Positions 40,985 to 49,571 are shown, counted from the first letter of the stretch. The stretch is DNA of 64,000 nt from Georgenia thermotolerans (GCF_009193185.1 NZ_VUKF01000005.1:62001-126000); one strand, 5' to 3'. Translations and numbers: made by a program. The notes: generated by a model from the sequence alone, not told the origin.

Positions 40985-42484
40985 TCAGCTCCAGTCGATG
41001 CTGAAGTACTGCGTCTCCTGAAACTCGCGGATGCCCTCACGGGCGCCCTCGCGGCCCAGGCCGGACTGCTTGACGCCGCCGAACGGGGTCGCCGGGTCCG
41101 AGATGACCCCGCGGTTGACGCCCACCATGCCGGCGTCGATCTTCTCGGCGGTCTGCAGCGCCCACTTGAGGTCGCGGGAGAACACGTACGCCGCGAGGCC
41201 GAACTCGGTGCCGTTGACCAGCTCGAGCAGCTCGGCGTCGTCGCGCCAGGTCACGATGGGGGCGACGGGGCCGAAGATCTCGGTGCGCAGGATCTCGGCG
41301 TCCGCGGGCACGTCGCGCAGCACGGTCGGGGCCACGAAGTAGCCCGCCTCGTGGCCCTCCGGGAGCGCGGCCTGGTGCGTGACGCGCGCACCGGCCGCGA
41401 CCGCGGCCTCGATGAGCCCCGTGATGCCCTTCGCCGCCTTGGCGCTGATGACCGGGCCGATCTCGCTGCCCTCGGCGAAGGCCGGGCCCACCGTCAGCGC
41501 GGCGACGGCGGCGCCGAACTTCTCGGTGAACTCCTCCACGACGTCGGCGTGCACGTACAGCCGGTTCGCCGCGGTGCAGGCCTGGCCGCCGTTGCGCAGC
41601 TTGGCGACCATGGCGCCGGCGACGGCGGCGTCGACGTCCGCGTCGGCGGCGACGACGAAGGGGGCGTTGCCGCCGAGCTCCATCGAGGCGTTGACCACCC
41701 GGTCGGCGGCCTGCTTGAGCAGCACCCGGCCCACCGGGGTGGAGCCGGTGAAGGAGATCTTGCGGACCCGGGCGTCCTCGAGCCAGGCGGTCACCACGCC
41801 GGCGGCGTCGGTGGTCGGCACGACGTTGACCACGCCGTCGGGGACGCCGGCCTCGGTGAGGATGCGGGCGACGGCCAGGGCGGTCAGCGGGGTCTCGGCG
41901 GCCGGCTTGAGCACCACCGTGCACCCGGCGGCCAGCGCGGGGGCGATCTTCCGGGTGGCCATCGCCGCCGGGAAGTTCCAGGGGGTGACGAGCGCGGCGA
42001 CGCCGACCGGCTTGTGCGTCACCACGGTGCGGGTGCCGCCGGCGGGCGAGGAGCCGTACTCGCCCTCGGTGCGCACGGCCTCCTCGGCGAACCAGCGGAA
42101 GAACTCCGCGGCGTAGGTGACCTCCGAGCGGGCGTCGGCGAGGGCCTTGCCGTTCTCCCAGGACATGAGCGCGGCGAGCTGCTCGGAGCTGGCGATCATC
42201 AGGGCGAAGGCGCGGCGCAGCACCTCCGAGCGCTCCCGGGGCGCGGTGGCGGCCCAGCCGGGCAGCGCGCGGGCGGCGGCGTCGACCGCGGCGACGGCGT
42301 CGGGCACCTGGCCGTCGGCGACGTCGGCGATGGCGTCGCCGGTGGCGGGGTCGGTGACGGCGAAGGTGGCGCCGGCGCGGGCGGTGGTGCCGTGGCCGTC
42401 GATCCAGACGCCCTGGCGGGGGGCGAGGGCGTCGACGTAGGCCCGCAGGTCCGCGGGGGCGGTGGGCGTGACGGTGGTGGTCAT
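40985..42484 (-). CDS. gabD: Succinate-semialdehyde dehydrogenase
   Basis: A 499-residue NAD(P)-dependent aldehyde dehydrogenase that would oxidise succinate semialdehyde to succinate, the last step of GABA breakdown. The cofactor and active-site regions are intact: VALVTPWNFPAAMATRKIAP (near 150), the catalytic Glu in ASMELGGNAPFV (near 265) and catalytic Cys in GGQACTAANRLYV (near 300). The C-terminal PFGGVKQSGLGREGAREG is typical of GabD. It is downstream of gabT and glutamate dehydrogenase on the same strand, but a hairpin lies between. Confidence 0.92.
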   Translation of the reverse strand: MTTTVTPTAPADLRAYVDALAPRQGVWIDGHGTTARAGATFAVTDPATGDAIADVADGQVPDAVAAVDAAARALPGWAATAPRERSEVLRRAFALMIASSEQLAALMSWENGKALADARSEVTYAAEFFRWFAEEAVRTEGEYGSSPAGGTRTVVTHKPVGVAALVTPWNFPAAMATRKIAPALAAGCTVVLKPAAETPLTALAVARILTEAGVPDGVVNVVPTTDAAGVVTAWLEDARVRKISFTGSTPVGRVLLKQAADRVVNASMELGGNAPFVVAADADVDAAVAGAMVAKLRNGGQACTAANRLYVHADVVEEFTEKFGAAVAALTVGPAFAEGSEIGPVISAKAAKGITGLIEAAVAAGARVTHQAALPEGHEAGYFVAPTVLRDVPADAEILRTEIFGPVAPIVTWRDDAELLELVNGTEFGLAAYVFSRDLKWALQTAEKIDAGMVGVNRGVISDPATPFGGVKQSGLGREGAREGIREFQETQYFSIDWS

Positions 42485-42624
42485 GGGGGTTCTCCAGGAG
42501 GGTGGGGCGGGCGGCCGGGGCGGGCGGCGGGCGCGCGAGCATGGCCGCCCGGCGCGAGGCCGGCGGCTCGAGGAGGCGACCGGGTCGCCTGAGGGAGGCC
42601 GGCGGGGCCGGCTGGCGGGAGTGG

Positions 42625-42655
42625 GACCGGCGCGGGCGGATCGCCCGCGCCGGTC
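42625..42655 (-). terminator. Strong hairpin between the glutamate dehydrogenase and gabD genes
   Basis: A perfect 14-bp stem (42625-42638 with 42642-42655) and 3-base loop begins 6 bases after the glutamate dehydrogenase stop. It should terminate or attenuate transcription from gabT, so gabD may be transcribed less or from its own promoter. Confidence 0.75.
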
Positions 42656-42661
42656 AGCCGA

Positions 42662-43930
42662 TCACGGGTACAGGCCGCGCAGGGTGTGGGCGGAGGCCAC
42701 GCGCTCGACGGCCATGGCGGTGGCGGCGGTGCGCAGCGACAGCTCCTTCTCGGCGGCGTAGGCGCTGACCGCCTCCCAGGCGCCGAGCATGCGCTCCTTC
42801 AGGCGCGCCTCCACCTCGGCCTCGGTCCACCAGTAGGCCTGGTTGGCCTGGACCCACTCGAAGTAGCTGACGACGACGCCGCCGGCGTTGGCCAGGATGT
42901 CGGGGACGACCAGGACGTCGTTGCCGGCCATGATGGCGTCCGCCTCGGGGGTGGTGGGGCCGTTGGCGCCCTCGACCACGAGGCGGGCGCGCACCCGGGG
43001 GGCGTTCTCCGCCGTCAGGACGCCCTCGACGGCGGCCGGGACGAGCAGGTCGACGTCCAGCTCGAGGAGGGCGTCGCCGTCGAGCGGCTCGGCGCCGGCG
43101 AAGTCGACGACGCTGCCGGTGGCGTCCACGTGCCGCTCGAGGGCGGGCATGTCCAGGCCGGCGGTGTTGATGACGGCGCCGTACTGGTCGGACACGGCCC
43201 TGACGCGCACGCCCGCCTCGGCGAGGAACCGGGCGGCGCCGCGGCCGACCTTGCCGAAGCCCTGCACGGCCGCGGTCGTCGTCGCCGGCTTCAGGCCCTT
43301 GGAGTCCAGCGCCGCCAGCGCCACGTCGACGACGCCGCGCGAGGTGGAGGTGGCCCGCCCGAGCGAGCCGCCGAGCGAGACGGGCTTGCCGGTGACCACG
43401 CCGGGCACGGTGTACCCGGAGGCGACGGAGTACGTGTCCATCATCCACGCCATGGTCTGCTCGTCGGTGCCGATGTCCGGGGCGGGGATGTCGTGCGCGG
43501 GCCCGATGACCGGGAGGATCTCGGAGGTGAACCGGCGGGTGACCCGCTCGAGCTCGGCGCTGGAGTAGTGGCGCGGGTCGATGCGCACCCCGCCCTTGGC
43601 CCCGCCGTAGGGGACGTCGAGCAGGGCGCACTTCCAGGTCATCCACATGGCCAGGGCGCGGACCTCGTCGAGGTCGACGTGGGGGCTGTAGCGGATGCCG
43701 CCCTTGGCCGGGCCGCGGGAGAAGTTGTGCTGCACGCGGTGGCCGATGAACAGGTCCTGGCTGCCGTCGTCGCGCCGCAGCGGGATGGAGACGGTCACCT
43801 CCCGGCGCGGGGTGGCGAGCATGCGGTGCAGGCCCTCGGGCAGCCCGAGCACCTCCACCGCCTCGGCGAGCTGGGCGCGGGCGTCGTCGAGCGGGTTGGC
43901 CGTCGTCGTCGCGGCGGGGGCCATGGTCAT
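42662..43930 (-). CDS. Glu/Leu/Phe/Val dehydrogenase, probably glutamate dehydrogenase
   Basis: A 422-residue amino-acid dehydrogenase of the hexameric short (Gdh2/RocG) type. The substrate region has GPAKGGIRYSPHVDLDEVR, and the catalytic lysines lie in MTWKCALLDVPYGGAKGG; the NAD-binding domain shows AVQGFGKVGRGAARFLAE. It interconverts glutamate and 2-oxoglutarate plus ammonium. It overlaps gabT by ATGA, so it is co-translated with the GABA transaminase and can regenerate its 2-oxoglutarate co-substrate. The degradative direction is inferred from that context. Confidence 0.9.
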   Translation of the reverse strand: MTMAPAATTTANPLDDARAQLAEAVEVLGLPEGLHRMLATPRREVTVSIPLRRDDGSQDLFIGHRVQHNFSRGPAKGGIRYSPHVDLDEVRALAMWMTWKCALLDVPYGGAKGGVRIDPRHYSSAELERVTRRFTSEILPVIGPAHDIPAPDIGTDEQTMAWMMDTYSVASGYTVPGVVTGKPVSLGGSLGRATSTSRGVVDVALAALDSKGLKPATTTAAVQGFGKVGRGAARFLAEAGVRVRAVSDQYGAVINTAGLDMPALERHVDATGSVVDFAGAEPLDGDALLELDVDLLVPAAVEGVLTAENAPRVRARLVVEGANGPTTPEADAIMAGNDVLVVPDILANAGGVVVSYFEWVQANQAYWWTEAEVEARLKERMLGAWEAVSAYAAEKELSLRTAATAMAVERVASAHTLRGLYP

Positions 43931-45279
43931 CGGGTCACCTCGAAGGCGTGGGCGAGTACGTCGAGCCCCTCGGCGAGCAGCTCGTCGGAGATGGACAGCG
44001 GCGGCAGGAAGCGTAGGACGTTCCCGTAGGTGCCGCAGGTCAGCACGATAACCCCCGCGGCGTGCGCGGCGGCGGCGACGCCCTTGGCCAGGGCGGCGTC
44101 CGGCTCCTGGGTGGCCGGGTCCACGAGCTCGACGGCGACCATGGCGCCGCGGCCGCGCACGTCGCCCACGCGCGGGTCGCTCTGCTGCAGGGCGCCGAGC
44201 CGGCTGGTGAGGAGCTCGCCGATCTCCCGGGCCCGCTCGAGGAGGCCCTCCTGCTCGATGGTCTCCAGGGTGGCCAGCCCGGCGGCGGTGGCCAGCGGGT
44301 TGCCGCCGTAGGTGCCGCCGAGGCCGCCGGCGTGGGCGGCGTCCATGATCTCGGCGCGGCCGGTGACCGCCGAGAGCGGCAGGCCGCCGCCGACGCCCTT
44401 GGCCGAGGCGACCAGGTCCGGGACGATGCCCTCGTGCTCGCTGGCGTACCAGGCGCCGGTGCGGGCGATGCCGGTCTGGACCTCGTCGGCGATGAAGACG
44501 ACGTCGTTCGCGCGGGCCCACTCCACCAGGGCGGGGAGGAAGCCCTCGGCCGGGACGATGAAGCCGCCCTCGCCCTGGATGGGCTCGATGACGATGGCGG
44601 CGAGGTTCTCGGCGCCGACCTGCTTCTCGATGACCGAGATGGCGCGCTTGGCGGCCTCGGCGCCGGAGAGGCCGTCGCGGTAGGGGTAGGACAGCGGGGC
44701 GCGGTAGACCTCGGGGGCGAACGGGCCGAAGCCGGACTTGTACGGCTGGTTCTTCGCGGTCAGCGCCATGGTGAGGTTGGTGCGGCCGTGGTAGGCGTGG
44801 TCGAAGGCCACGACCGCGTTCTTCTTGGTGTAGGCGCGGGCGATCTTGACCGCGTTCTCCACCGCCTCGGCGCCGGAGTTGAACAGCGCGGTGCGCTTCT
44901 CGTGGTCGCCGGGGGTCAGCGCGTTGAGCCGCTCGGCGACGGCGACGTAGCCCTCGTAGGGCGTGATCATGAAGCAGGTGTGGGTGAAGGAGGCCACCTG
45001 CGCCGTCACCGCCTCGACGACCTTGGGGGCGCTGTTGCCCACCGTGGTCACCGCGATGCCGGAGCCGAGGTCGATGAGGGAGTTGCCGTCCACGTCGACG
45101 ACGACGCCGCCTCCGGCCGCCGCGGCGTACACCGGCATGGTGGTGGAGACCCCGTGGGCGACGGCGGCCCGCTGCCGCTCGGCCAACTCGCGCGAGCGCG
45201 GGCCGGGGATCTCGGTGACCAGGCGGCGCTCCTGCGCCAGCGCCGGTCCACCGCTGACGGCGGGGGTGAGAAGGAACAT
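43927..45279 (-). CDS. gabT: 4-aminobutyrate transaminase
   Basis: A 450-residue class III PLP-dependent aminotransferase. Key segments are FNSGAEAVENAVKIARAYTK (cofactor phosphate), FDHAYHGRTNLTMALT, FIADEVQTGIARTG (Asp binding the pyridine nitrogen) and the PLP lysine in VASAKGVGGGLPLSAV. It transfers the amino group of GABA to 2-oxoglutarate, giving succinate semialdehyde and glutamate. ATG at 45279 has GGAGG 5 bases upstream; the longer frame runs into the divergent control region. First gene of the gabT-gdh(-gabD) unit, opposite a PucR regulator. Confidence 0.93.
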   Translation of the reverse strand: MFLLTPAVSGGPALAQERRLVTEIPGPRSRELAERQRAAVAHGVSTTMPVYAAAAGGGVVVDVDGNSLIDLGSGIAVTTVGNSAPKVVEAVTAQVASFTHTCFMITPYEGYVAVAERLNALTPGDHEKRTALFNSGAEAVENAVKIARAYTKKNAVVAFDHAYHGRTNLTMALTAKNQPYKSGFGPFAPEVYRAPLSYPYRDGLSGAEAAKRAISVIEKQVGAENLAAIVIEPIQGEGGFIVPAEGFLPALVEWARANDVVFIADEVQTGIARTGAWYASEHEGIVPDLVASAKGVGGGLPLSAVTGRAEIMDAAHAGGLGGTYGGNPLATAAGLATLETIEQEGLLERAREIGELLTSRLGALQQSDPRVGDVRGRGAMVAVELVDPATQEPDAALAKGVAAAAHAAGVIVLTCGTYGNVLRFLPPLSISDELLAEGLDVLAHAFEVTR

Positions 45280-45368
45280 GCGGGCCTCCAGGGAAAGAAC
45301 ATCCGGCGCCCGGGTGGGGCGTGGTTCACACGGTAGGACCAACGTCCCCGCCACCACAGGGCAGACTC

Positions 45369-45394
45369 GCACAATCTCCACCACACCGTTGTGC
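45369..45394. promoter_or_regulatory. Inverted repeat in the gabT/pucR divergent region
   Basis: GCACAA (45369-45374) and TTGTGC (45389-45394) form a perfect inverted repeat with a 14-base spacer, placing the centres 20 bases (two helical turns) apart, 14 bases before the PucR ATG. A plausible operator for the PucR protein; binding is inferred. Confidence 0.55.
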
Positions 45395-45407
45395 AAGACT
45401 GTCAGCC

Positions 45408-46904
45408 ATGGTCGCCGTGCAGGACGTGCTGGCCCTGCCGGCGCTGGCGCTGCGCGGGGTGGTCGTGCCCCACCCGCTGACGCCGGTGCGCTGGGTCGCC
45501 ACGAGCGAGCTGGCCGACCCCAGCCCGTTCCTCGAGGGCGGCGAGGTCCTGCTCACCACCGGCCTGCGCGCCGAGGGATGGGACCACGAGTGGGAGGGGT
45601 ACGTCGCCCGGCTGCGGGCGGCGGGCGTGGCCGCCGTCGGCTTCGCCACCGGGCTGACCCACGCGGCCGTGCCGCCCCCGCTCGAGCGGGCCTGCCGGGA
45701 GCAGGAGGTCAACCTCTTCGAGGTGCCCCACCGCACGACCTTCGTGGCCATCAGCCGGCTGACCGCCCAGCTGCTGGAGCAGACCGAGCAGGCCGACGCG
45801 CGCCGCGCCGTCGCCGTCCAGCGCGAGCTGACCGAGGCCGCCGCGCGCGCCGGGGACCCGGCCGCCCTGCTGCGCGTCCTGGCGGCCCACCTCGCCGGGG
45901 GCGCCGCGCTGGTCTCCGCGGGTGGCGCGCTGCGGGAGGCGGTCGGCGAGACGGTTCCCCCCGGCCTGGACCTGGCCACCGAGGTGGCCCGCCTGCGCCC
46001 GCAGGGACTGCGCGCCTCGGCGTCGGTGGGCCTGGCCGGGCACACCTGCCTCATCCAGCCCATCGGGCTCAGCGAGCGGCCCGACAGCTACCTCGCGGCG
46101 TGGACGCCGCACGCGCTGACCGACGGCCAGCGCGGCGCGGTGACCACCGCGGTGGCGCTGCTCGGCCTGGCCGCCGAGCGCCGTCACGACCGGCGCGACA
46201 CCGACCGGCGGCTGCGGGCCCGCGCGCTCGAGCTGGTCCTCACCGGCGACGCCCGCACCGCGGCCGTGCTGCTCGCCGCGGTGGAGGACCTGCCCGGGGA
46301 GGTCCGGCTGCCGGCGCGGCTGCGCGTCGCCTGGGCGAGCGGGCCGGCGGACCGGCTCGACGACGCCCTCGCCGCCCTGGAGGCCGAGCTCGGCGTCGGC
46401 GCGCTGGCGGCGCGGACCGGAGACGTGGTCCGGCTCGCCGCCGCCCCCGAGCGGGCCGAGCGGGCGGCGGCCCGCCTGGCCTCGCTGGGCCTGCAGGTGG
46501 GCGTGGGGGCCGCCGTCGGGCTGGATGACGGCGAGCGGGCGGCGACCACGGCGCGCTACGCCCTGGCCCAGACCACCGCCGCGCTGTCGCTGGTGCGCTG
46601 GGACGACCTGGTCGACGACGGCGTCATGGCGCTGGTGGGACCCGAGGCCGCGGGCGCCTTCGCCGCGTCCTACCTGGCGCCGCTGGCCGGCCGGCCGGAC
46701 CTGCTCCCCACGCTGCGCTCGTTCCTGCGCCATCACGGCTCGCGCGGGCGGGTGGCCGCCGAGCTGGGCGTGCACCGCAACACCGTGCGCCACCGGGTCG
46801 CGGAGATCGAGGCGGCGCTCGGCCGCTCGCTGGACGACCCGGGGACGCGGGTCAGCGCGTGGGTGGCCCTGCAGGCCGACGCCGCACGGCGGCTGGAGGG
46901 CTGA
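45408..46904 (+). CDS. PucR family transcriptional regulator of GABA genes
   Basis: A 498-residue regulator. An N-terminal PucR ligand-type domain covers about residues 5-130 (VVVPHPLTPVRWVATSEL, GGEVLLTTGL), a middle GGDEF-like/GAF-type region follows, and the C-terminal HTH is GSRGRVAAELGVHRNTVRHR near residues 446-465. PucR-type activators control GABA use in corynebacteria. It is divergent from gabT, with an inverted repeat between them, so control of gabT-gdh and possibly of the downstream aldehyde dehydrogenase is inferred. Confidence 0.9.
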   Translation: MVAVQDVLALPALALRGVVVPHPLTPVRWVATSELADPSPFLEGGEVLLTTGLRAEGWDHEWEGYVARLRAAGVAAVGFATGLTHAAVPPPLERACREQEVNLFEVPHRTTFVAISRLTAQLLEQTEQADARRAVAVQRELTEAAARAGDPAALLRVLAAHLAGGAALVSAGGALREAVGETVPPGLDLATEVARLRPQGLRASASVGLAGHTCLIQPIGLSERPDSYLAAWTPHALTDGQRGAVTTAVALLGLAAERRHDRRDTDRRLRARALELVLTGDARTAAVLLAAVEDLPGEVRLPARLRVAWASGPADRLDDALAALEAELGVGALAARTGDVVRLAAAPERAERAAARLASLGLQVGVGAAVGLDDGERAATTARYALAQTTAALSLVRWDDLVDDGVMALVGPEAAGAFAASYLAPLAGRPDLLPTLRSFLRHHGSRGRVAAELGVHRNTVRHRVAEIEAALGRSLDDPGTRVSAWVALQADAARRLEG

Positions 46905-47026
46905 CTCCCCCTCCCCGCCACGCGGCCGAAGGGGCTGTTGCCCGCGTCACATGTGTGCCAAAGTGACCAGTATTCATTTAGTGCGCGGGCCCCTGCCGCG
47001 CACCGACCGCAGAGAGGATGGGCTCC

Positions 47027-48469
47027 GTGGCGCCAGAGGCCGTGGTCCTGAAGAACTTTATCAACGGCGAGTTCGTCGACGCCGTCGGGCAGGGACGGCT
47101 CGACGTCGTCAACCCCACCACCGCCGAGGTGGTGGCCGTCTCCCCGATCTCCGGGGCCGAGGACGTCGACGCCGCGATGGCCGCGGCCGCGACGGCCTTC
47201 CGCACCTGGAGGCGCACCACCCCCAGCGAGCGGCAGCGGCTGCTGCTGCAGCTGGCCGACGCGCTCGAGGCGAACGAGTCCGCGCTCGTGGAGGCCCAGC
47301 ACCGCAACACCGGTCAGCCCCGCGAGATGATCGGCCAGGAGGAGGTCGGCGCCGGCGCCGACAACCTCCGCTTCTTCGCCGGGGCGGCGCGCACGCTCGA
47401 TGGCAAGGCCGCCACCGAGTACCTGCCCGGGCACACCTCCTACGTGCGCCGCGAGCCCGTGGGCGTCGTCGCCCAGGTGACGCCGTGGAACTACCCGCTG
47501 ATGATGGCGATCTGGAAGATCGGCCCGGCGCTGGCGGCGGGCAACACCATCGTGCTCAAGCCCTCCGACACCACCCCGGAGTCCACGCTCGAGATCGCGC
47601 GCATCGCCCAGGAGATCCTGCCGGCCGGGGTGCTCAACGTTGTCCTCGGCGACGCCTCCACCGGCGAGCTCATGACCGAGCACCGCACGCCGGCGATGGT
47701 CTCGATCACCGGCTCGGTCCGGGCGGGCAAGGCCGTGGCGGCCAGCGCGGCGAAGAACGTCAAGCGCAGCCACCTCGAGCTCGGCGGCAAGGCGCCCGCC
47801 GTCGTCTTCGCCGACGCCGACCTGCCCGCCACCGCCCAGGCGCTGGTGGAGTTCGGCACCTTCAACGCCGGCCAGGACTGCACCGCCGTCACCCGGGTGC
47901 TGGTGCAGGACTCCGTGCACGACGAGTTCGTCGAGCTGCTCGCCCAGGCCGCGCGCGAGACCACCACCGGCGACCCGGACGACTCGAAGAACTTCTACGG
48001 CCCGCTCAACAACGCCCGTCACTTCGCCGCCGTCAAGGAGCGGGTCGAGTCGCTGCCGGCGCACGCCACGGTCGTCACCGGCGGCAAGCCCGCCTCCGAC
48101 GTCGGGTACTTCTTCGAGCCCACGATCGTCACCGGCGTGCGCCAGGACGACCGGATCGTGCAGGAGGAGACCTTCGGGCCGGTGCTCACGGTCCAGCCCT
48201 TCGCCACCGAGGCCGAGGCGGTCGAGCTGGCCAACGACGTCGACTACGCCCTCGCCTCCAGCGTCTGGACCGCCGACCACGGCACGGCCATGCGCGTCTC
48301 GCGCGACCTGGACTTCGGCTGCGTGTGGGTCAACACCCACGTGCTGCTGACCTCGGAGATGCCGCACGGCGGGTTCAAGTCCTCCGGGTACGGCAAGGAC
48401 CTCTCGCTGTACTCGGTGGAGGAGTACACCCGGGTCAAGCACGTCATGCACGCGCTCGGCGAGGAGTAG
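47027..48469 (+). CDS. Gamma-aminobutyraldehyde dehydrogenase-like aldehyde dehydrogenase
   Basis: A 480-residue NAD-dependent aldehyde dehydrogenase. Cofactor contacts lie in VAQVTPWNYPLMMAIWKIGP, the general base Glu in LELGGKAPAVVF and the catalytic Cys in FNAGQDCTAVTRVL. The sequence is closest in feel to PatD/PuuC and betaine aldehyde dehydrogenases that make GABA from 4-aminobutanal. It would feed GABA to the adjacent gabT. GTG at 47027 is preferred because GAGAGG sits 8 bases upstream; an ATG at 47018 directly abuts that site. An AT-rich promoter-like stretch lies at 46950-46980. Confidence 0.85.
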   Translation: MAPEAVVLKNFINGEFVDAVGQGRLDVVNPTTAEVVAVSPISGAEDVDAAMAAAATAFRTWRRTTPSERQRLLLQLADALEANESALVEAQHRNTGQPREMIGQEEVGAGADNLRFFAGAARTLDGKAATEYLPGHTSYVRREPVGVVAQVTPWNYPLMMAIWKIGPALAAGNTIVLKPSDTTPESTLEIARIAQEILPAGVLNVVLGDASTGELMTEHRTPAMVSITGSVRAGKAVAASAAKNVKRSHLELGGKAPAVVFADADLPATAQALVEFGTFNAGQDCTAVTRVLVQDSVHDEFVELLAQAARETTTGDPDDSKNFYGPLNNARHFAAVKERVESLPAHATVVTGGKPASDVGYFFEPTIVTGVRQDDRIVQEETFGPVLTVQPFATEAEAVELANDVDYALASSVWTADHGTAMRVSRDLDFGCVWVNTHVLLTSEMPHGGFKSSGYGKDLSLYSVEEYTRVKHVMHALGEE

Positions 48470-48485
48470 GCCTCCCCCACTGGCG

Positions 48486-48526
48486 GAGTCGCCGGCTCGC
48501 GTACCCCCCACGCGAGCCGGCGACTC
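48486..48526 (+). terminator. Strong hairpin terminator after the aldehyde dehydrogenase gene
   Basis: A perfect 17-bp stem (48486-48502 with 48510-48526) and a 7-base C-rich loop, 16 bases after the stop. Confidence 0.85.
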
Positions 48527-48578
48527 TCTCGCACCTCTCGCGAGACTCCCACGCGCTCCCGGACGGCTCACGCGGTAC

Positions 48579-48671
48579 GTGACGCCTCGCGCGCGATGTG
48601 ACGCCTCCCGCCCTACTTGACCTCTCGCGCGCTAGTTGACGCCTCGCGCCCTACTTGACGTCTCGCCGGAG
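48579..48671. repeat. Five 19-bp tandem repeats spanning the tetR 3' end (array B)
   Basis: Units start at 48579, 48598, 48617, 48636 and 48655, exactly 19 bases apart: GTGACGCCTCGCGCGCGAT, GTGACGCCTCCCGCCCTAC, TTGACCTCTCGCGCGCTAG, TTGACGCCTCGCGCCCTAC and a partial TTGACGTCTCGCCGG. The third holds the stop codon of the minus-strand tetR gene; the last two lie inside its coding region. Same unit as array A. Confidence 0.85.
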
Positions 48672-49357
48672 GGGGCGGGCTGGAGGCGGGCGAGCCGAGT
48701 CCGCAGGCCGTCGAGCAGCGCGGTCAGCCCGACGTCGAAGGCCGCGCGCGCCGGGTCCGCGGCCCGGCGGGCGGCCACGGCGGCGGCGAAGACGGGCGCC
48801 TGCGCGGCGAGGTCGCCGACGTCGAAGATGTCCGGCGGGGAGGTCGCGTCCAGCGCCGAGGCGAGCACGAAGGACTCCACCGCGACGATGACGTCGATGA
48901 CGGCCTCGGCCGGCCACCCGCCGGCCTGCAGCCCGGCCGCCACGCGCTCGTACATGGCGATGGTGTGGGCCGCCCCGGCCACCGGGGCGACGGCGATGAC
49001 CGGCACCAGGGGCGCGTGGCGGGCGTAGGCGTCGCGGTAAGACCGCGCCCAGCGCTCCAGCGCCACGTCCCACGGCTCCGTCGCGAAGCCCGAGGCGTCG
49101 ATGCCCTCGTTGACGTGGTCCTGGATCCAGCGCAGCAGGTCCTGCTTGGCCCGCACGTGGTTGTAGAGCGCCGACGGCGAGACCCGCAGCTCGCGGGCGA
49201 GCGCGGCCATCGTCAGCGCCCGGTACCCCCGGGACTCGATGAGGGCCATGGCCGCGGCGGTGATCTTCGCCGGGGAGAGCACCGGCGTCGCCGGGCGGCC
49301 GCGCCGCCGCGCCCGGTCGGGCCGGGGGCTCTCGGGGCGGTCACGCGCTGGGCTCAC
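48632..49357 (-). CDS. TetR family transcriptional regulator (TetR_C-like)
   Basis: A 241-residue regulator. The N-terminal 20 residues are basic (RARRRGRPATPVLSPAKI), followed by the HTH: MALIESRGYRALTMAALARE, then LRVSPSALYNHVRAKQDL. The C-terminal half resembles TetR_C-type ligand domains. GTG at 49357 has GGAAGGA upstream. The C-terminal residues (about ETSSRARGVN) and stop codon are encoded by the 19-bp tandem repeats, so the end of the protein may be recently altered. Divergent from the class III aminotransferase, its likely target. Confidence 0.85.
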   Translation of the reverse strand: MSPARDRPESPRPDRARRRGRPATPVLSPAKITAAAMALIESRGYRALTMAALARELRVSPSALYNHVRAKQDLLRWIQDHVNEGIDASGFATEPWDVALERWARSYRDAYARHAPLVPVIAVAPVAGAAHTIAMYERVAAGLQAGGWPAEAVIDVIVAVESFVLASALDATSPPDIFDVGDLAAQAPVFAAAVAARRAADPARAAFDVGLTALLDGLRTRLARLQPAPSGETSSRARGVN

Positions 49358-49417
49358 GGCGCACCATCCTTCCGTACCTCGGGGCAGTCCGGGCCGCCGT
49401 CGTCCGGCGTGGCGGGG

Positions 49418-49461
49418 TTGACGAAAACCGCTCCGACCCGGGATAAATGATCTACGTTCAT
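49418..49461 (+). promoter_or_regulatory. Promoter and overlapping operator of the class III aminotransferase gene
   Basis: TTGACG (49418-49423) is followed after 18 bases by GATAAA (49442-49447). An inverted repeat, ATGATCTACGTTCAT (49447-49461, arms ATGA.C/G.TCAT), overlaps and follows the -10, an ideal place for repression by the divergent TetR protein. Consensus-based inference. Confidence 0.55.
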
Positions 49462-49571
49462 ATCGGCGCGTGCCACCGGGCCGCGCAGTGTCGCCGCACC
49501 CGGCGCCAGGCCGGCCGGGTTTGTCACCCATCACGGGCCCGAGCGCCAGGCCGGCGCGGGCGGAGGCAAGC

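Noticed and set aside
48560-48680. Tandem 19-bp repeats considered as a CRISPR array
   Set aside because: Units are contiguous with no spacers and degenerate, with no cas genes; this is a simple tandem repeat.
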